A stretch of DNA of 64,000 nucleotides from contig NC_084729.1 in NCBI RefSeq assembly GCF_033807575.1, positions 9,176,001 through 9,240,000 on the forward strand, given 5' to 3'. Source of the stretch: Cydia pomonella (taxonomy: Eukaryota > Arthropoda > Insecta > Lepidoptera > Tortricidae). The notes under the pieces were generated by a model, which was not told where the DNA came from, ran no database searches, and saw nothing but the letters and a program-made list of their open reading frames with translations. Position 1 is the stretch's first letter. The number at the start of each line of letters is the position of its first letter. The position numbers and the translations under genes were made by a program. This document shows positions 48,101 to 54,589 of this stretch, one piece after another.

Positions 48101-50618
48101 CGCGGCCACCACTGGCTGCACGAGGTCTACCCCGACTGCAGCCATGGAGGTCATGCTAAACCTTCCACCGCTGCACCTACACTTACAGCAAGAGGCCAGT
48201 CTCTCAGCGGTAAGGTTGCGAACCCTCAAGATATGGTCTAACATCACAGGAGCTCTTCACACAAAATGCCTGGAAAAGGTATATGACGAATTTCCAGTGC
48301 TTAGGTCAGGCACGGACCGGATTCACAAACAAGCTATCTTCGATAAAAGGTACAAAATACAGTTATATGAGGACGACAATCATGAAGGACTCAATCCCCG
48401 GGAGCTGAGAATCTTCACTGATGGGTCCAAAACAGACAGCGGATCGGGCTCTGGAACCTTCTCAGAAGACCTGAACATGTCGATCACCACTCCGCTAGGA
48501 GCCCATAACTCGGTATTCCAAGCTGAGTGCATGGGCATCATAAACGCGGCGGCTGCCATCACTGCAAGGAAGGTAGTAGGATCCTCCATCCGCATACTCT
48601 CCGACAGTAGAGCAGTCTTAATGGCTCTAAATAGCCATATAGTTACATCCAAACTTATACACGAATGCCACGAACGACTAATGGAGGTATGTCATAATAA
48701 CAAGATCACCCTACAATGGATCAAGGGACACAGTGGATCCCGAGGTAACGATGCTGCGGACGAGCTTGCCAGGCAAGGATCGAATGCGGGGGCGATTGGT
48801 CCGGAACCGATTCTTCCGATACCATTTAGCAAGGTACGCTCAATGCTGCTGGCACGTACAGGGATACTACACACAGAACACTGGCTGAACCAGACTGGAT
48901 GCAGACAGGCAAAAGAAGCCATGCCTGGCATCAACGGAAAACTCACAAGGGCGCTCCTGCAACTAGGGAAGGTCCGACTGAGTATGGTAACCAGTGTCAT
49001 AACAGGTCATGGACTATTTAACAAACATCTTTTCACAACAGGTGTCACAGACAGTCCCCTATGCCGAGGTTGCATGGAGACAGAAGAAACAGCCTCTCAC
49101 GTGGTGCTGGAATGCAGCGGAGTGACTCCATACAGGGCTAAACATCTCGGATCTCCGAGAGACCTCCCCGAGGTCCTACTCAACGTCAAAGGTTTGATAG
49201 GATTCCTCGAGGAGCTGGGCTGGCAGGACTAGCCCACCCCCAACATATCACGCAAAATAGGCGCAAGTCGTCGAGTTGCGGAAAAATCGCCCGAATACAA
49301 TACAATACAATACAATACATTTAACACACACATACCTTCATATAAACACTTCCACTTTACAACTTACCGAGACCTTTTTAACTCTTTGTATTCGGTTTGA
49401 CGACCGGTTTGGCCTAGTGGGTAGTGTGGGTTGTGGGGGTGTTGGTGGGGTTGGGCTGCCTACGAAGCTGATGGTCCCGGGTTCAAATCCTGGTAAGGGC
49501 ATTTATTCGTGTGTTGAGCATGGATATTTGTTCCTGAGTCATGGGTGTTTTCTATGTATTTAAGTATTTATAAATATTTATATATTATATATATCGTTGT
49601 CTAAGTACCCTCAACACAAGCCTTATTGAGCTTACTGTGGGACTTAGTCAATTTGTGTAATAATGTCCTATAATATTTATTAAAAAAAAAGATAGTCATA
49701 TAATAATAACAAAAACTTATATGTAATTTAGTAGTAAACAAAAATAATGATATTCTGTTAAAATAAGAACCGCACCATTTCGATAATTCTCTGAGATTCC
49801 CACGTTGTACTGCTTTTTTTTTAATACTACGTCGGTGGCAAACAAAACATACAGCCCGTTTGATGGTAAGCAGGAGGAGTTACATGCGCATTGCCAACCC
49901 TAACACTTTGCACCCTCGTTGAGCTCTGACAACCTTACTCACCGGCAGGAACACAACACTACGAGTAGGGTCTAGTGTTATTTGGCTGCGGTTTTCTGTA
50001 AGGTGGAGGTACTTCCCCAGTTGGGCTCTGCTCTAGATCTGGAATGACATCCGCTGTGCTGTGCCCTACCACACAAAGCGAGATGACATTCACAATGCCC
50101 ATACTTCTCTTTTGGACGTAGTTTAAGGACGTACCCGGGTCGGGTGCTTCTCTTGTAATGCCAAATTATTGTAATAATTATATTATTATTCTATATTAGG
50201 TTAACAGAATGCTTTCACACACATGACCCCCAACCTTTATTTAACTTACAAATCCTGGTAAGGGCATTTATTCGTATGATGAGCATGGATATTTGTTCCT
50301 GAGTCATGGATGTTTTCTCTATATTTGAGTATTTAAAAAAAATTATATATTATATATATCGTTGTCTAAGTACCCTCAACACAAGCCTTATTGAGCTGTG
50401 GGACTTAGTCAATTTGTGTAATAATGTCCTATAAATATTTATTATTTATTTATATTCATTATTGTTTGTGTTTTCAGGTACACACCGGGGCGAAACCCTA
50501 CATGTGCGCGCACTGCGGCAAGTCCTTCTCGCAGTCCAACTCCATGAAAACTCACGTCAACACCGTGCACCTCAAGCTGCCCGCGCCCTACCGCCACCGG
50601 AGGAACAAGGCCGAATAA
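28864..50618 (+). CDS. ZAD C2H2 zinc-finger transcription factor (complete, 12 exons)
   Basis: Exons: 28864-28971, 29185-29316, 29516-30004, 31742-31872, 32943-33017, 36391-36520, 38082-38197, 40150-40246, 40985-41116, 45044-45145, 46845-46940 and 50478-50618. They join exactly (1749 bases, 582 residues). The ZAD has Cys pairs ACRVC and ICSIC. An acidic region and a basic patch (KKVKKKRKKKLK, a likely nuclear signal) follow, then twelve C2H2 fingers. Fingers 9-12 carry the usual HTGEKP-type linkers; the earlier ones are spaced irregularly. Many fingers are split by introns. The protein should bind DNA through the C-terminal fingers and dimerise through the ZAD. Introns hold SINEs, LINEs, MITEs and an ORF1 retroposon, making a 1.7-kb coding sequence span 21.8 kb. 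Orthology and targets are unknown. Confidence 0.9.
29185..29316 (+). CDS. Right ZAD gene, exon 2
   Basis: 44 codons from LTEDGLPLHICSICAVLLQK. Second ZAD zinc pair. Acceptor TTTCAG, donor ATG|GTATGT. Confidence 0.85.
29516..30004 (+). CDS. Right ZAD gene, exon 3 (linker and finger 1)
   Basis: 163 codons: an acidic linker, a Lys-rich patch, then the first finger YKCDKCYKGFITDSTFKNH. Acceptor TTGCAG, donor TTG|GTAAGT. Confidence 0.85.
30068..30400 (+). mobile_element. Second type of tRNA-derived SINE
   Basis: The head has 'ctggcctagcagtaagagc' (A-box-like) and 'gggttcaaaccctgg' (B box). The body 'ggtgaaggaaaacattgtga' and the end 'aggaagatgatgatcat' differ from the 15972 family. It lies in intron 3 of the right ZAD gene. 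Confidence 0.7.
30572..31048 (+). pseudogene. RNase H-type LINE, C-terminal fragment
   Basis: An open stretch to 30952 contains RNLVRVLTGHCGLNKHML and the zinc-binding CSLCMEAEETPLHILAECP, the standard C-terminus of I/R1/LOA-like LINEs after their RNase H. It is the same type as the longer copy at 47925-49232. It ends in a (GAA)n tail at about 31028-31048. Confidence 0.7.
31205..31625. repeat. Insertion splitting a palindromic MITE
   Basis: The two halves of a 2225-type MITE lie on either side ('agacagataagttggcagc' left, 'gctgccaacttagcttgg' right). The inserted DNA carries a TTTA run near 31385-31410 and looks like an antisense retroposon end. Confidence 0.45.
31742..31872 (+). CDS. Right ZAD gene, exon 4 (finger 2, start of finger 3)
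   Basis: HACEVCLTRWPTVRALRAH gives finger 2; YVCRKCNHVSKS begins finger 3. Leaves in phase 2. A broken copy lies just downstream. Confidence 0.85.
31939..32062 (+). pseudogene. Decayed tandem copy of exon 4
   Basis: Repeats the exon from the RWPTV region to the donor ('aagtccaggtcgg') but lacks the acceptor and the first Cys pair. A net two-base loss shifts the frame relative to the original. Not expected to be spliced in. Confidence 0.7.
32520..32780 (-). mobile_element. tRNA-derived SINE (15972 family), antisense
   Basis: The B box reads 'ggatttgaacccggg' on the plus strand and the head 'gggtcactacccactaggcc'. Well preserved. In intron 4 of the right ZAD gene. Confidence 0.75.
32943..33017 (+). 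CDS. Right ZAD gene, exon 5 (end of finger 3, start of finger 4)
   Basis: 25 codons: SHRAKEHSKWH completes finger 3 and YTCKICGASFT starts finger 4. Acceptor TTTCAG, donor AC|GTAAGA. Confidence 0.8.
33018..34989. other. Intron 5 of the right ZAD gene, left part
   Basis: A GC-rich fold-back ('ccctccgggcggaaagcg' with 'cgctttccgcc') at 33105-33170; a partial antisense SINE at 33745-33875; a retroposon 3' end near 34440-34565 ('ttgactggaagagatccc' then 'acaataaagta'). No gene. Confidence 0.45.
35127..36239 (+). CDS. Intact ORF1-like protein of a retroposon
   Basis: 370 residues, uninterrupted. The N-terminal third is helical, with a predicted coiled coil around 110-150 (LLKDITFLKTSLTEMQSKLE). 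Then come a Pro-rich segment (about 178-200) and a basic stretch (ERRPRKAPRKS). About residues 270-345 read like the RRM-type fold of LINE ORF1 proteins (ALYVSRLHVSATAEDVVEYV, then FSSFVVRVPR and FWPKGVIFRRF). Such proteins coat the element RNA. No reverse transcriptase follows: after the stop come 'gcctgaaaataaatg' and a TTA-rich tail to about 36347. It lies in the host gene intron in the same orientation. It may be a half-LINE mobilised in trans; the name of the parent family is unknown to me. Confidence 0.65.
   Translation: MGSKQLISNELLAFVQNAIDTMDEVSIRQICKSSFSEDDICSGKALLFQTLGKTDQMPSRRRDGGVKSLQDIIKVLKETDPDDVPAFVAKRLDRLPPVTFDHVDVTRLLKDITFLKTSLTEMQSKLEVANKTICELRVEVATLRDTVSECRSHEATDLGSGSDARAIMCNAGSATSDMTPVPAGPPPAPRTPRRVLPSTAPVGVSATPHRDYAAAAKLRKAPSRVPEHVSRDEKPPRAEKGFTQASKERRPRKAPRKSQCGTAEPDIASGLRVAIPNTALYVSRLHVSATAEDVVEYVRKKIRYELKVFQLRSRHHVHFSSFVVRVPRPLLETIASADFWPKGVIFRRFRGNLPNPAPEQAAQPKTASSK
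36391..36520 (+). CDS. Right ZAD gene, exon 6 (end of finger 4, finger 5)
   Basis: KSTSHLTHIRLQH completes finger 4; CCELCGESFIGEYGLAMH is finger 5. Acceptor TTTGCAG, donor CAG|GTACGT. Confidence 0.8.
36655..36800. mobile_element. MITE fragment shared with 46085-46475
   Basis: 'agagaatttgaaatataggt', 'aaattac' blocks and 'tactgccatctttcgacaca' match the longer copy at 46085. It is only the left half. Confidence 0.5.
36800..38081. other. Intron 6 of the right ZAD gene, remaining part
   Basis: AT-rich with a (GAT)n-like stretch near 37617-37645 and homopolymer runs. No exon-like ORF. Confidence 0.4.
38082..38197 (+). CDS. Right ZAD gene, exon 7 (finger 6)
   Basis: LCVPCGVQFRSVDALNRH followed by a wide His spacing (VSSAGDH), so finger 6 is atypical. 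Acceptor TGACAG, donor AG|GTAACT. Confidence 0.75.
38446..39075 (+). mobile_element. hAT element, internally deleted, with 8-bp target duplication
   Basis: Terminal inverted repeats CAGACCTCGGACAGGGTGAG and CTCACTCTGTCCGAGGTCTG (one mismatch) are flanked by GTTATTTG on both sides (38438-38445 and 39076-39083). hAT elements make 8-bp duplications. It carries only the 3' end of a transposase gene. Two uninterrupted relatives of the target show the empty site. Confidence 0.85.
38638..38899 (+). pseudogene. hAT transposase, C-terminal dimerisation region
   Basis: An open frame to a TAA reads NPDLDLFRDYAEKISEGTD, then FTPLTSVEVERSFSIYKWIL and NLEKIIVLYYNN. The VERSFS block matches the hAT C-terminal dimerisation domain. 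The N-terminal and catalytic parts are absent. Confidence 0.7.
39373..39847. mobile_element. Non-autonomous DNA element, relative of 1255-2202
   Basis: The ends are inverted: 'ccctagccattggacaaagc' left and 'gtttgtccaatggctaagg' right. The interior shares the 'atgacactaataagcttctg' block with 1752-2200. Confidence 0.6.
39902..40128. repeat. 227-bp repeat, copy 1
   Basis: Contains 'acagtacatatgg' and its inverse 'ccatatgtactgt', then 'cacactcccttcggtcg'-like sequence. I see no difference from the copy at 50637-50863. Ends 21 bases before the acceptor of exon 8. Confidence 0.75.
40150..40246 (+). CDS. Right ZAD gene, exon 8 (finger 7, start of finger 8)
   Basis: PCLSCGEGFSSDETLKEH is finger 7; VKCEE begins finger 8. 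Acceptor TTCCAG, donor GAG|GTACGG. Confidence 0.8.
40300..40593. mobile_element. Non-autonomous element with GTACAAGCTTTTAT ends (copy 2)
   Basis: It starts 'gtacaagcttttatcgctga' and ends 'aagtaaataaaagcttgtac', a 14-base inverted terminal match. It lies in intron 8 of the right ZAD gene. Confidence 0.65.
40985..41116 (+). CDS. Right ZAD gene, exon 9 (finger 8, start of finger 9)
   Basis: CNRTFAHEKSYAIHYQRVH completes finger 8 and VVCEICGKKCT begins finger 9. Donor ACG|GTGGGT. Its 3' half is the seed of the tandem array at 41033-41868. Confidence 0.8.
41033..41868 (+). repeat. Six-unit tandem array seeded by the 3' half of exon 9
   Basis: After the genuine exon, five partial copies start near 41179, 41322, 41466, 41611 and 41743 (period about 143-145, the last 132). 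Each repeats exon sequence ('ctgcgcgtcaagtccacttc'), most with a GT donor, and an intron segment with inverted 'cacgtgag' and 'ctcacgtg'. In the copies the first Cys of finger 9 is lost (VVFEIC) or the frame is broken, so they are not functional fingers. Confidence 0.8.
42115..42148. repeat. (GATA)n microsatellite, LINE 3' end
   Basis: About 34 bases of GATA, directly followed by 'aaatctttattcaaccac', the antisense of a LINE 3' end. Confidence 0.85.
42115..42800 (-). pseudogene. CR1/L2-like LINE, 3' fragment
   Basis: The minus strand encodes SSWNNIPPPIRILIKSKPQF and RQYLLETQKR, the end of ORF2, followed by a 3' UTR and the GATA/TATC tail. Same family as 44014-44960. Confidence 0.6.
43230..43560 (+). 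mobile_element. Retroposon 3' end carrying a hAT MITE
   Basis: 'gactggtagagaatgccttc', 'ggcattaagtccgcc' and 'gtgcaataaagtttaaataa' are a common retroposon tail, seen antisense at 1990-2103. The MITE at 43305-43509 splits it. Confidence 0.6.
43305..43509. mobile_element. hAT-type MITE with 8-bp target duplication
   Basis: Ends 'cagggatcggaaaccgg' and 'ccggttccgatccctg' are inverted copies. ATTTGTAC lies on both sides (43297-43304 and 43510-43517). 205 bp, no transposase. Confidence 0.85.
43775..44992 (-). mobile_element. tRNA-derived SINE split by a LINE insertion
   Basis: The body and B box are at 43775-44013; the rest of the tRNA-like head ('tacccactaggccaaaccgg') resumes at 44965-44990. 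The LINE between them starts with GATA repeats, so it inserted 3' end first in the A-box region. Confidence 0.75.
44014..44960 (-). pseudogene. CR1/L2-like LINE, 5'-truncated, inside a SINE
   Basis: The minus-strand ORF 44840-44499 (113 codons) has LLFGVLNNERPGYLYSK, CWNNIPPPIRHMKTKQSFKF and LKKYLLEKQT. The GATA/TATC tail at 44014-44032 is the 3' end. Confidence 0.7.
45044..45145 (+). CDS. Right ZAD gene, exon 10 (end of finger 9, start of finger 10)
   Basis: SNATLVYHQRTHTGEKPYQC then TKCPKRFSVCQLLQ. Acceptor TGACAG, donor CAG|GTTATA. Confidence 0.85.
45336..45860. mobile_element. MITE-like repeat, copy 1
   Basis: 'gtgaaattttggatacgagg', 'ccgccattttgtaatttctt' and 'tcgagcaagtatgatgaaaa' recur at 61757-62255 in the same order. 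Intronic. Confidence 0.55.
46085..46475. mobile_element. Fold-back MITE
   Basis: 'tactgccatctttcgacac' on the left is inverted as 'gtgtcgaaagatggcaata' on the right. A central hairpin is formed by 'aaaagtggcgccatct' and 'agatggcgccactttt'. Confidence 0.6.
46579..46593. repeat. G homopolymer
   Basis: 15 consecutive G within 'gtccgg...gcttc', in intron 10 of the right ZAD gene. The exact length may be unreliable. Confidence 0.8.
46742..46805 (+). mobile_element. SINE 3' fragment next to a splice acceptor
   Basis: 'cacaacacgagccttattaa' through 'gatttgtgtaa' matches the end of the 15972-type SINE. The exon 11 acceptor is about 40 bases further. Confidence 0.6.
46845..46940 (+). CDS. Right ZAD gene, exon 11 (end of finger 10, finger 11)
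   Basis: IHLRTHTGERPFKCSRCPKA then FKHKAALNRHDR. Acceptor TTACAG, donor CGG|GTGTGT. Confidence 0.85.
47040..47490 (+). mobile_element. Retroposon 3' end with (AAT)n tail
   Basis: Unique-looking sequence from 'cgacacccctgagccgctca' to 'ccaaggagatacaaa', followed by AATAATAAT repeats (47475-47490), and preceded by a similar run at 47041-47070. A SINE fragment (47488-47535, antisense) abuts it. Confidence 0.45.
47925..49232 (+). pseudogene. RNase H-bearing LINE ORF2, C-terminal part (5'-truncated, otherwise open)
   Basis: The frame is open upstream of the Met at 47943, so this is a truncated ORF. It starts in the reverse transcriptase thumb (TIIRPLLCYGALVWWP), then has a full RNase H: FTDGSK, QAECMGI, LSDSRAVL and KGHSGSRGNDAADELA give the acidic residues and His. 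It ends with the zinc-binding CRGCMETEETASHVVLEC. This order fits I/R1/LOA-like clades. More than 400 codons remain free of stops, so the insertion is young. It lies in intron 11 of the right ZAD gene. Confidence 0.75.
49296..49319. repeat. (AATAC)n tail of the RNase H LINE
   Basis: Five or so pentamers follow the 3' UTR and mark the 3' end of the LINE at 47925. Confidence 0.75.
49398..49690 (+). mobile_element. tRNA-derived SINE with an altered head
   Basis: A 15972-type SINE in which about 35 bases of G/T-rich DNA ('gtgggttgtgggggtgttgg') replace the usual 'gaccct' between A and B boxes. The rest is well preserved. Confidence 0.75.
49815..50145 (-). mobile_element. A-tailed retroposon (20858 family)
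   Basis: Same order of motifs as 20858-21215 with an internal deletion near 49870. It has the uninterrupted 'gtgttatttggctgcgg' site. Confidence 0.65.
50245..50455 (+). mobile_element. SINE fragment ending just before exon 12
   Basis: It starts at the B box ('aaatcctggtaagggc') and runs to 'gtcctataaatatttatt'. The exon 12 acceptor is about 25 bases downstream. Confidence 0.7.
50478..50618 (+). CDS. Right ZAD gene, exon 12 (finger 12, stop)
   Basis: VHTGAKPYMCAHCGKSFSQS onward, ending RHRRNKAE and TAA. The basic tail may extend the nuclear signal. Acceptor TTTTCAG. Confidence 0.85.
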   Translation, partial: VHTGAKPYMCAHCGKSFSQSNSMKTHVNTVHLKLPAPYRHRRNKAE

Positions 50619-50636
50619 AATACGAGAAAACAATTT

Positions 50637-50863
50637 TACAGTACATATGGGGCTACTTTATAGCACTAGTGCGAGAAGTAGCATATTACGTTACTGTGTC
50701 GAACATTTAAAGGGCCATATGTACTGTAAAACGTTGTACGATACATGTGCGAATAGGTAATTCGCAACTCGTGTCGATTTAAAACACTCCCTTCGGTCGT
50801 GTTTTAATTTATCGCCACTCGTTTCGAATTTCCTATTTTTCGCACTTGTATCGTAATGTACTA
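50637..50863. repeat. 227-bp repeat, copy 2, in the 3' UTR
   Basis: It begins 18 bases after the stop codon of the right ZAD gene. By eye it is identical to 39902-40128. Confidence 0.75.
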
Positions 50864-50894
50864 ATTTAGAAAATGTTTTTGTATTGTTTCTCTC

Positions 50895-50900
50895 AATAAA
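50895..50900 (+). terminator. Polyadenylation signal AATAAA of the right ZAD gene
   Basis: The first AATAAA that lies past the 227-bp repeat filling the 3' UTR, about 280 bases after the stop. Confidence 0.45.
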
Positions 50901-51406
50901 ACTGTAAAAACTGAAAAAAGTCTAAATTTATTGCAGCTTTCGCAAATTGTTTATTCCATTGTTTATTGTTTACTAAGAAACAAACGGTTGCATACATATA
51001 CAATTGAACAGAAATATATGGTAATATTAAATTAAACCTACAGTTTCCTTAATTAAAGATAACAATAGCTAATTACATTTATAAATACTTTAAACAAACA
51101 GATCTGAGTTGTAACTGAATGTATTTATCCGGGTACAGTCAAGGTCGTAAAATTACATTATCAGTAGTGATTTAATTATTTAATGCCTTCCCTGTACCAT
51201 AAAGTAATAATAATAATAGGTTAGGTTTTTTATAATGTGTTTATATATATTTTGTATTGTTTTGTAAGTGTTTTTATATTTTACTTTTATATTCATATTA
51301 TAAATAACCTAGCCTAAGACCAAAAATAAATAAAGGAAATAATAATAATAAAAAAGTATGCTGCAATCAAACATACAATAATCACATCACAGGGAGAACA
51401 TCCTAA

Positions 51407-54330
51407 TTATTGTTGTTTGAATGCTTTCTTAACATCATATATCGAGCAATTAAATATATCGACTTCAGACAGTTTTGAATTATTATTAAATAACTTGCAA
51501 GCACGCCTAACATAATTATTATGTGCATAATTGGTTCTAGTTTTAGGTATTGCGAACAGCTCCCTTTTGCGACACATACGTTGTCTTCTGCGAGGCACTT
51601 TGAACAAAATCTCTTGAAGTAGCGAGGGAACATCTAGATGTGAGTGAATTATTTTGTAAAGAACAACAGCATCGTAACAATCACGTCGATCACTTAGCTT
51701 CTGCATAATGTGATGATTTAGGGAATCATCATAATTTACATAGGTATGGCCAGTTCTGAAATCTAGTGATTTAATAAATTTTTTCTGTAGTCTCTCAATT
51801 CTATCTGAGTGAAGAGCATAAAAAGGTTTCCATACTGCGCACGCAAATTCAAGATGACTTCGAACAAAGCTATTGAAAAGAATTTTGTAGGTCAAAGCAT
51901 TTCGGAATGGCTTCCCTACGCGTAAAATAAAACCTAGTTGCTTATAGCATTTTTGTAAAATGGTGTCTATGTGTGGTGTGAAAGTCATTCCGGAATCCAT
52001 AATAATACCTAAATCTCGAATCTGCGACACTCTATGCAGATTTCCATTAGATAATGTATAATTAAAATCAAAATTAATCTTTTTTTTGGAAAAAGTTATT
52101 ACAAAACACTTATCATAATTAAGAAGAAGCTTATTTTCTTTACAATATCTCTCTACATTGACTAAATCTTCCTGTAATAATTTACAATCTTCTCGATCTT
52201 TAATAATTCTGAATAACTTGGTGTCGTCTGCATAGAGTAATATGTTTGAATGCTTTACATATTCCGAAATATCATTGATAAATAAGGTAAATAGCAATGG
52301 GCCCAGATGAGATCCTTGAGGTACTCCAGAAGTTATATACTTGATTTGAGATGTAAACCCAGAAAGAACTACAGCCTGGCACCTATTTTCAACATAAGAT
52401 TTTATCCATCTAAAAAGATTACCGTGTATACCGAGACGCCAAAGCTTGTGTAAGAGTGTGCTATGGCAAATCTTATCAAAAGCCTTGGCAAAATCGGTAT
52501 AGACGGCGTCTACACTAAACCCTTCGTCCATGGCATTTAAAATTTCATTTGTGAAAGTAAGTAAGTTACTATCTACGGAACGTCCCTTATAAAAAACCAT
52601 GTTGATGGTGGCTTATATGTAGACGAGCAGCATTAAAAAGCTGATGAGTGACGATCTTTTCGAGGATTTTGCTAAATTGGCATAATTTAGATATTGGACG
52701 ATATTTTTCAATGTCAGAAGAAACGGGGCCTTTCGGTATTGGAGTCACCCATGCCTGTTTCCAAATTTTGGGAACACAGGCCTCATCTATGGATTTGGAA
52801 AATAATAATGTGATAGGTTCAGCTAGTGACGAAGAACAATTTTTAATTAAAAGGGGGTGTATCCCATCTGGACCAGCGCCCTTGTTGACATTTATTGTGT
52901 TTAAGTACTTTAAGACTATATTGCGGTTAATTTCAATGGAGTTTAAATCAATCGGAGGATTGCAGGGTGGATCTAAACTAGACATGTTAAAAACATTTGA
53001 TGTGGGGTTTTCAAAAACTGAATGAAAATGATTATTAAATAAATCACAAATGCTTTGTACATCGGAGGCGACAGACCCTTTATAGTGCATTAACTGTGGG
53101 AGCTTATCTTTTTTAAATATAGATTTTATATAGGTCCAGAAAAAAATTAGGATATGTTTTAATTTTCTGTTCCGAAAAAGATATGTAGTTCTTGTAGCAC
53201 ACCTTTTCAATTTTTTCTGCTCGTTTACGTAAAACTTTGAAGCTATTATAGTCGAGAGGATTTCCATACAGTTTCCATAATTTGTGGTACTTGCGCTTTT
53301 CGTTCAGCACTTTACGAAGGCATCGACTATGCCAGGGTGGTACAGAGGTTGATGAACGTAAAACGCGTCGCGGTACGTATTTATTAATTAAGCTACGTAA
53401 TAAGTTGTAAAACTTCGTGGTACAGTCCTCCATAAGCATACCTTTAAAGAAAATATGCCAGTCTATTTTTGATAGTTCTACATTAATATTTTTATAGTCA
53501 GCGGCGTGAAAGTTGTAAACAAAATTAGGCGATAGCTTAAGACTAGGTGTATATTTAAATTGTAATTTAAACGTTAGCGATTTATGATGAGAATCTTCAT
53601 ATACAAGTGGTTGTTCAGCTACTTCTACACTGCAATCGCAATTACAAAATATTAAATCTAAAATTCGATTATTGCTATTAGAAAAACAACTAAATTGATT
53701 CAGAGATGTAAATGATATAAACTCTTGCATTAAATGTGTTAAATAGCTACCATTCGATAATAATTGCATTCCGGGCGTGGATGCATGAGGTATCCAATGT
53801 GCTTCAGGTATATTAAAATCACCAGTGATCAGAAATAGATCATTTGGGCGTTCGATTACGATTTGACCACAAATGTCGACAAATGACTTGAAAGCATCTT
53901 TATGACTCGCGCCAGGAGGTATATATATACAGGCGATATTTAAGAACCGTTGATTACATTGATTACCGGGCGTTAATAGACCTGTACCAGGTTCAAGTGG
54001 CACGGATACCCACACGCAGTCACAATAAGAACGCGGGGGCACGGGCCAGTCGCGGCTGATCGGTTTGTAATCAGAAAGAACCGCTATCGCCACACCCCCT
54101 CCCCGCGTCGCCCCGCTATCAGCTTTTGACCGATCGCAACGAAAAACGTTATATCTATTGTCAAAATATTCACCATTATAGAAGTTAGGGGAAAGCCAAG
54201 TTTCTGTTATGCATATAATATCAAAATTCGCTAATGATACTCGCGAGAAAAATTCAAGAGATTTTGTTCGTAAGCCTCTTACATTTTGGTAATAACCTAT
54301 AATAGTTTTAGCTAACACGATAATACGCAA
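51407..54330 (-). pseudogene. LINE ORF2: endonuclease and reverse transcriptase, broken by two single-base frameshifts
   Basis: The first segment (54330-53113) holds an apurinic-type endonuclease: YYQNVRGLRTK, ITETWL, ITGDFNIPEAHW, RILDLIF and EDSHHKSL keep the catalytic residues. The second (about 53140-52587) has the reverse transcriptase fingers (KGAGPDGIHPLLIKNC, WVTPIPKGP, YRPIS). The third (52600-51407) has the palm (FAKAFDKICH, SGVPQGSHLGPLLF, LLYADDTKLF) and the thumb to the C-terminus. Each frame change falls in a T run (minus strand), near 53142-53148 and near 52589-52594, and each behaves as one extra base. No stop lies inside any segment. It may be active with sequencing errors, or recently dead. 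Confidence 0.75.
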
Positions 54331-54589
54331 TTAAAAAGAAAAAAAAAGCGTGTTGGAATATTGTCGCTTTAAAGGAGTCTATTAACAACAACACAATTCG
54401 ATACATTGTAGTGCTACGTATGAGGTAAACAGTTATTCTTATTAATAATACACATTTAGGCGTTTTTAATACTATCAAGTTACAATCGTAAACATAATCG
54501 TTGCGCGCTATAAAAAAAACGTCGATAAAACAATTAACTCTAACTAACAAGTATATATGACCCGGCCAAAATAATTGTAAAGTATATAG

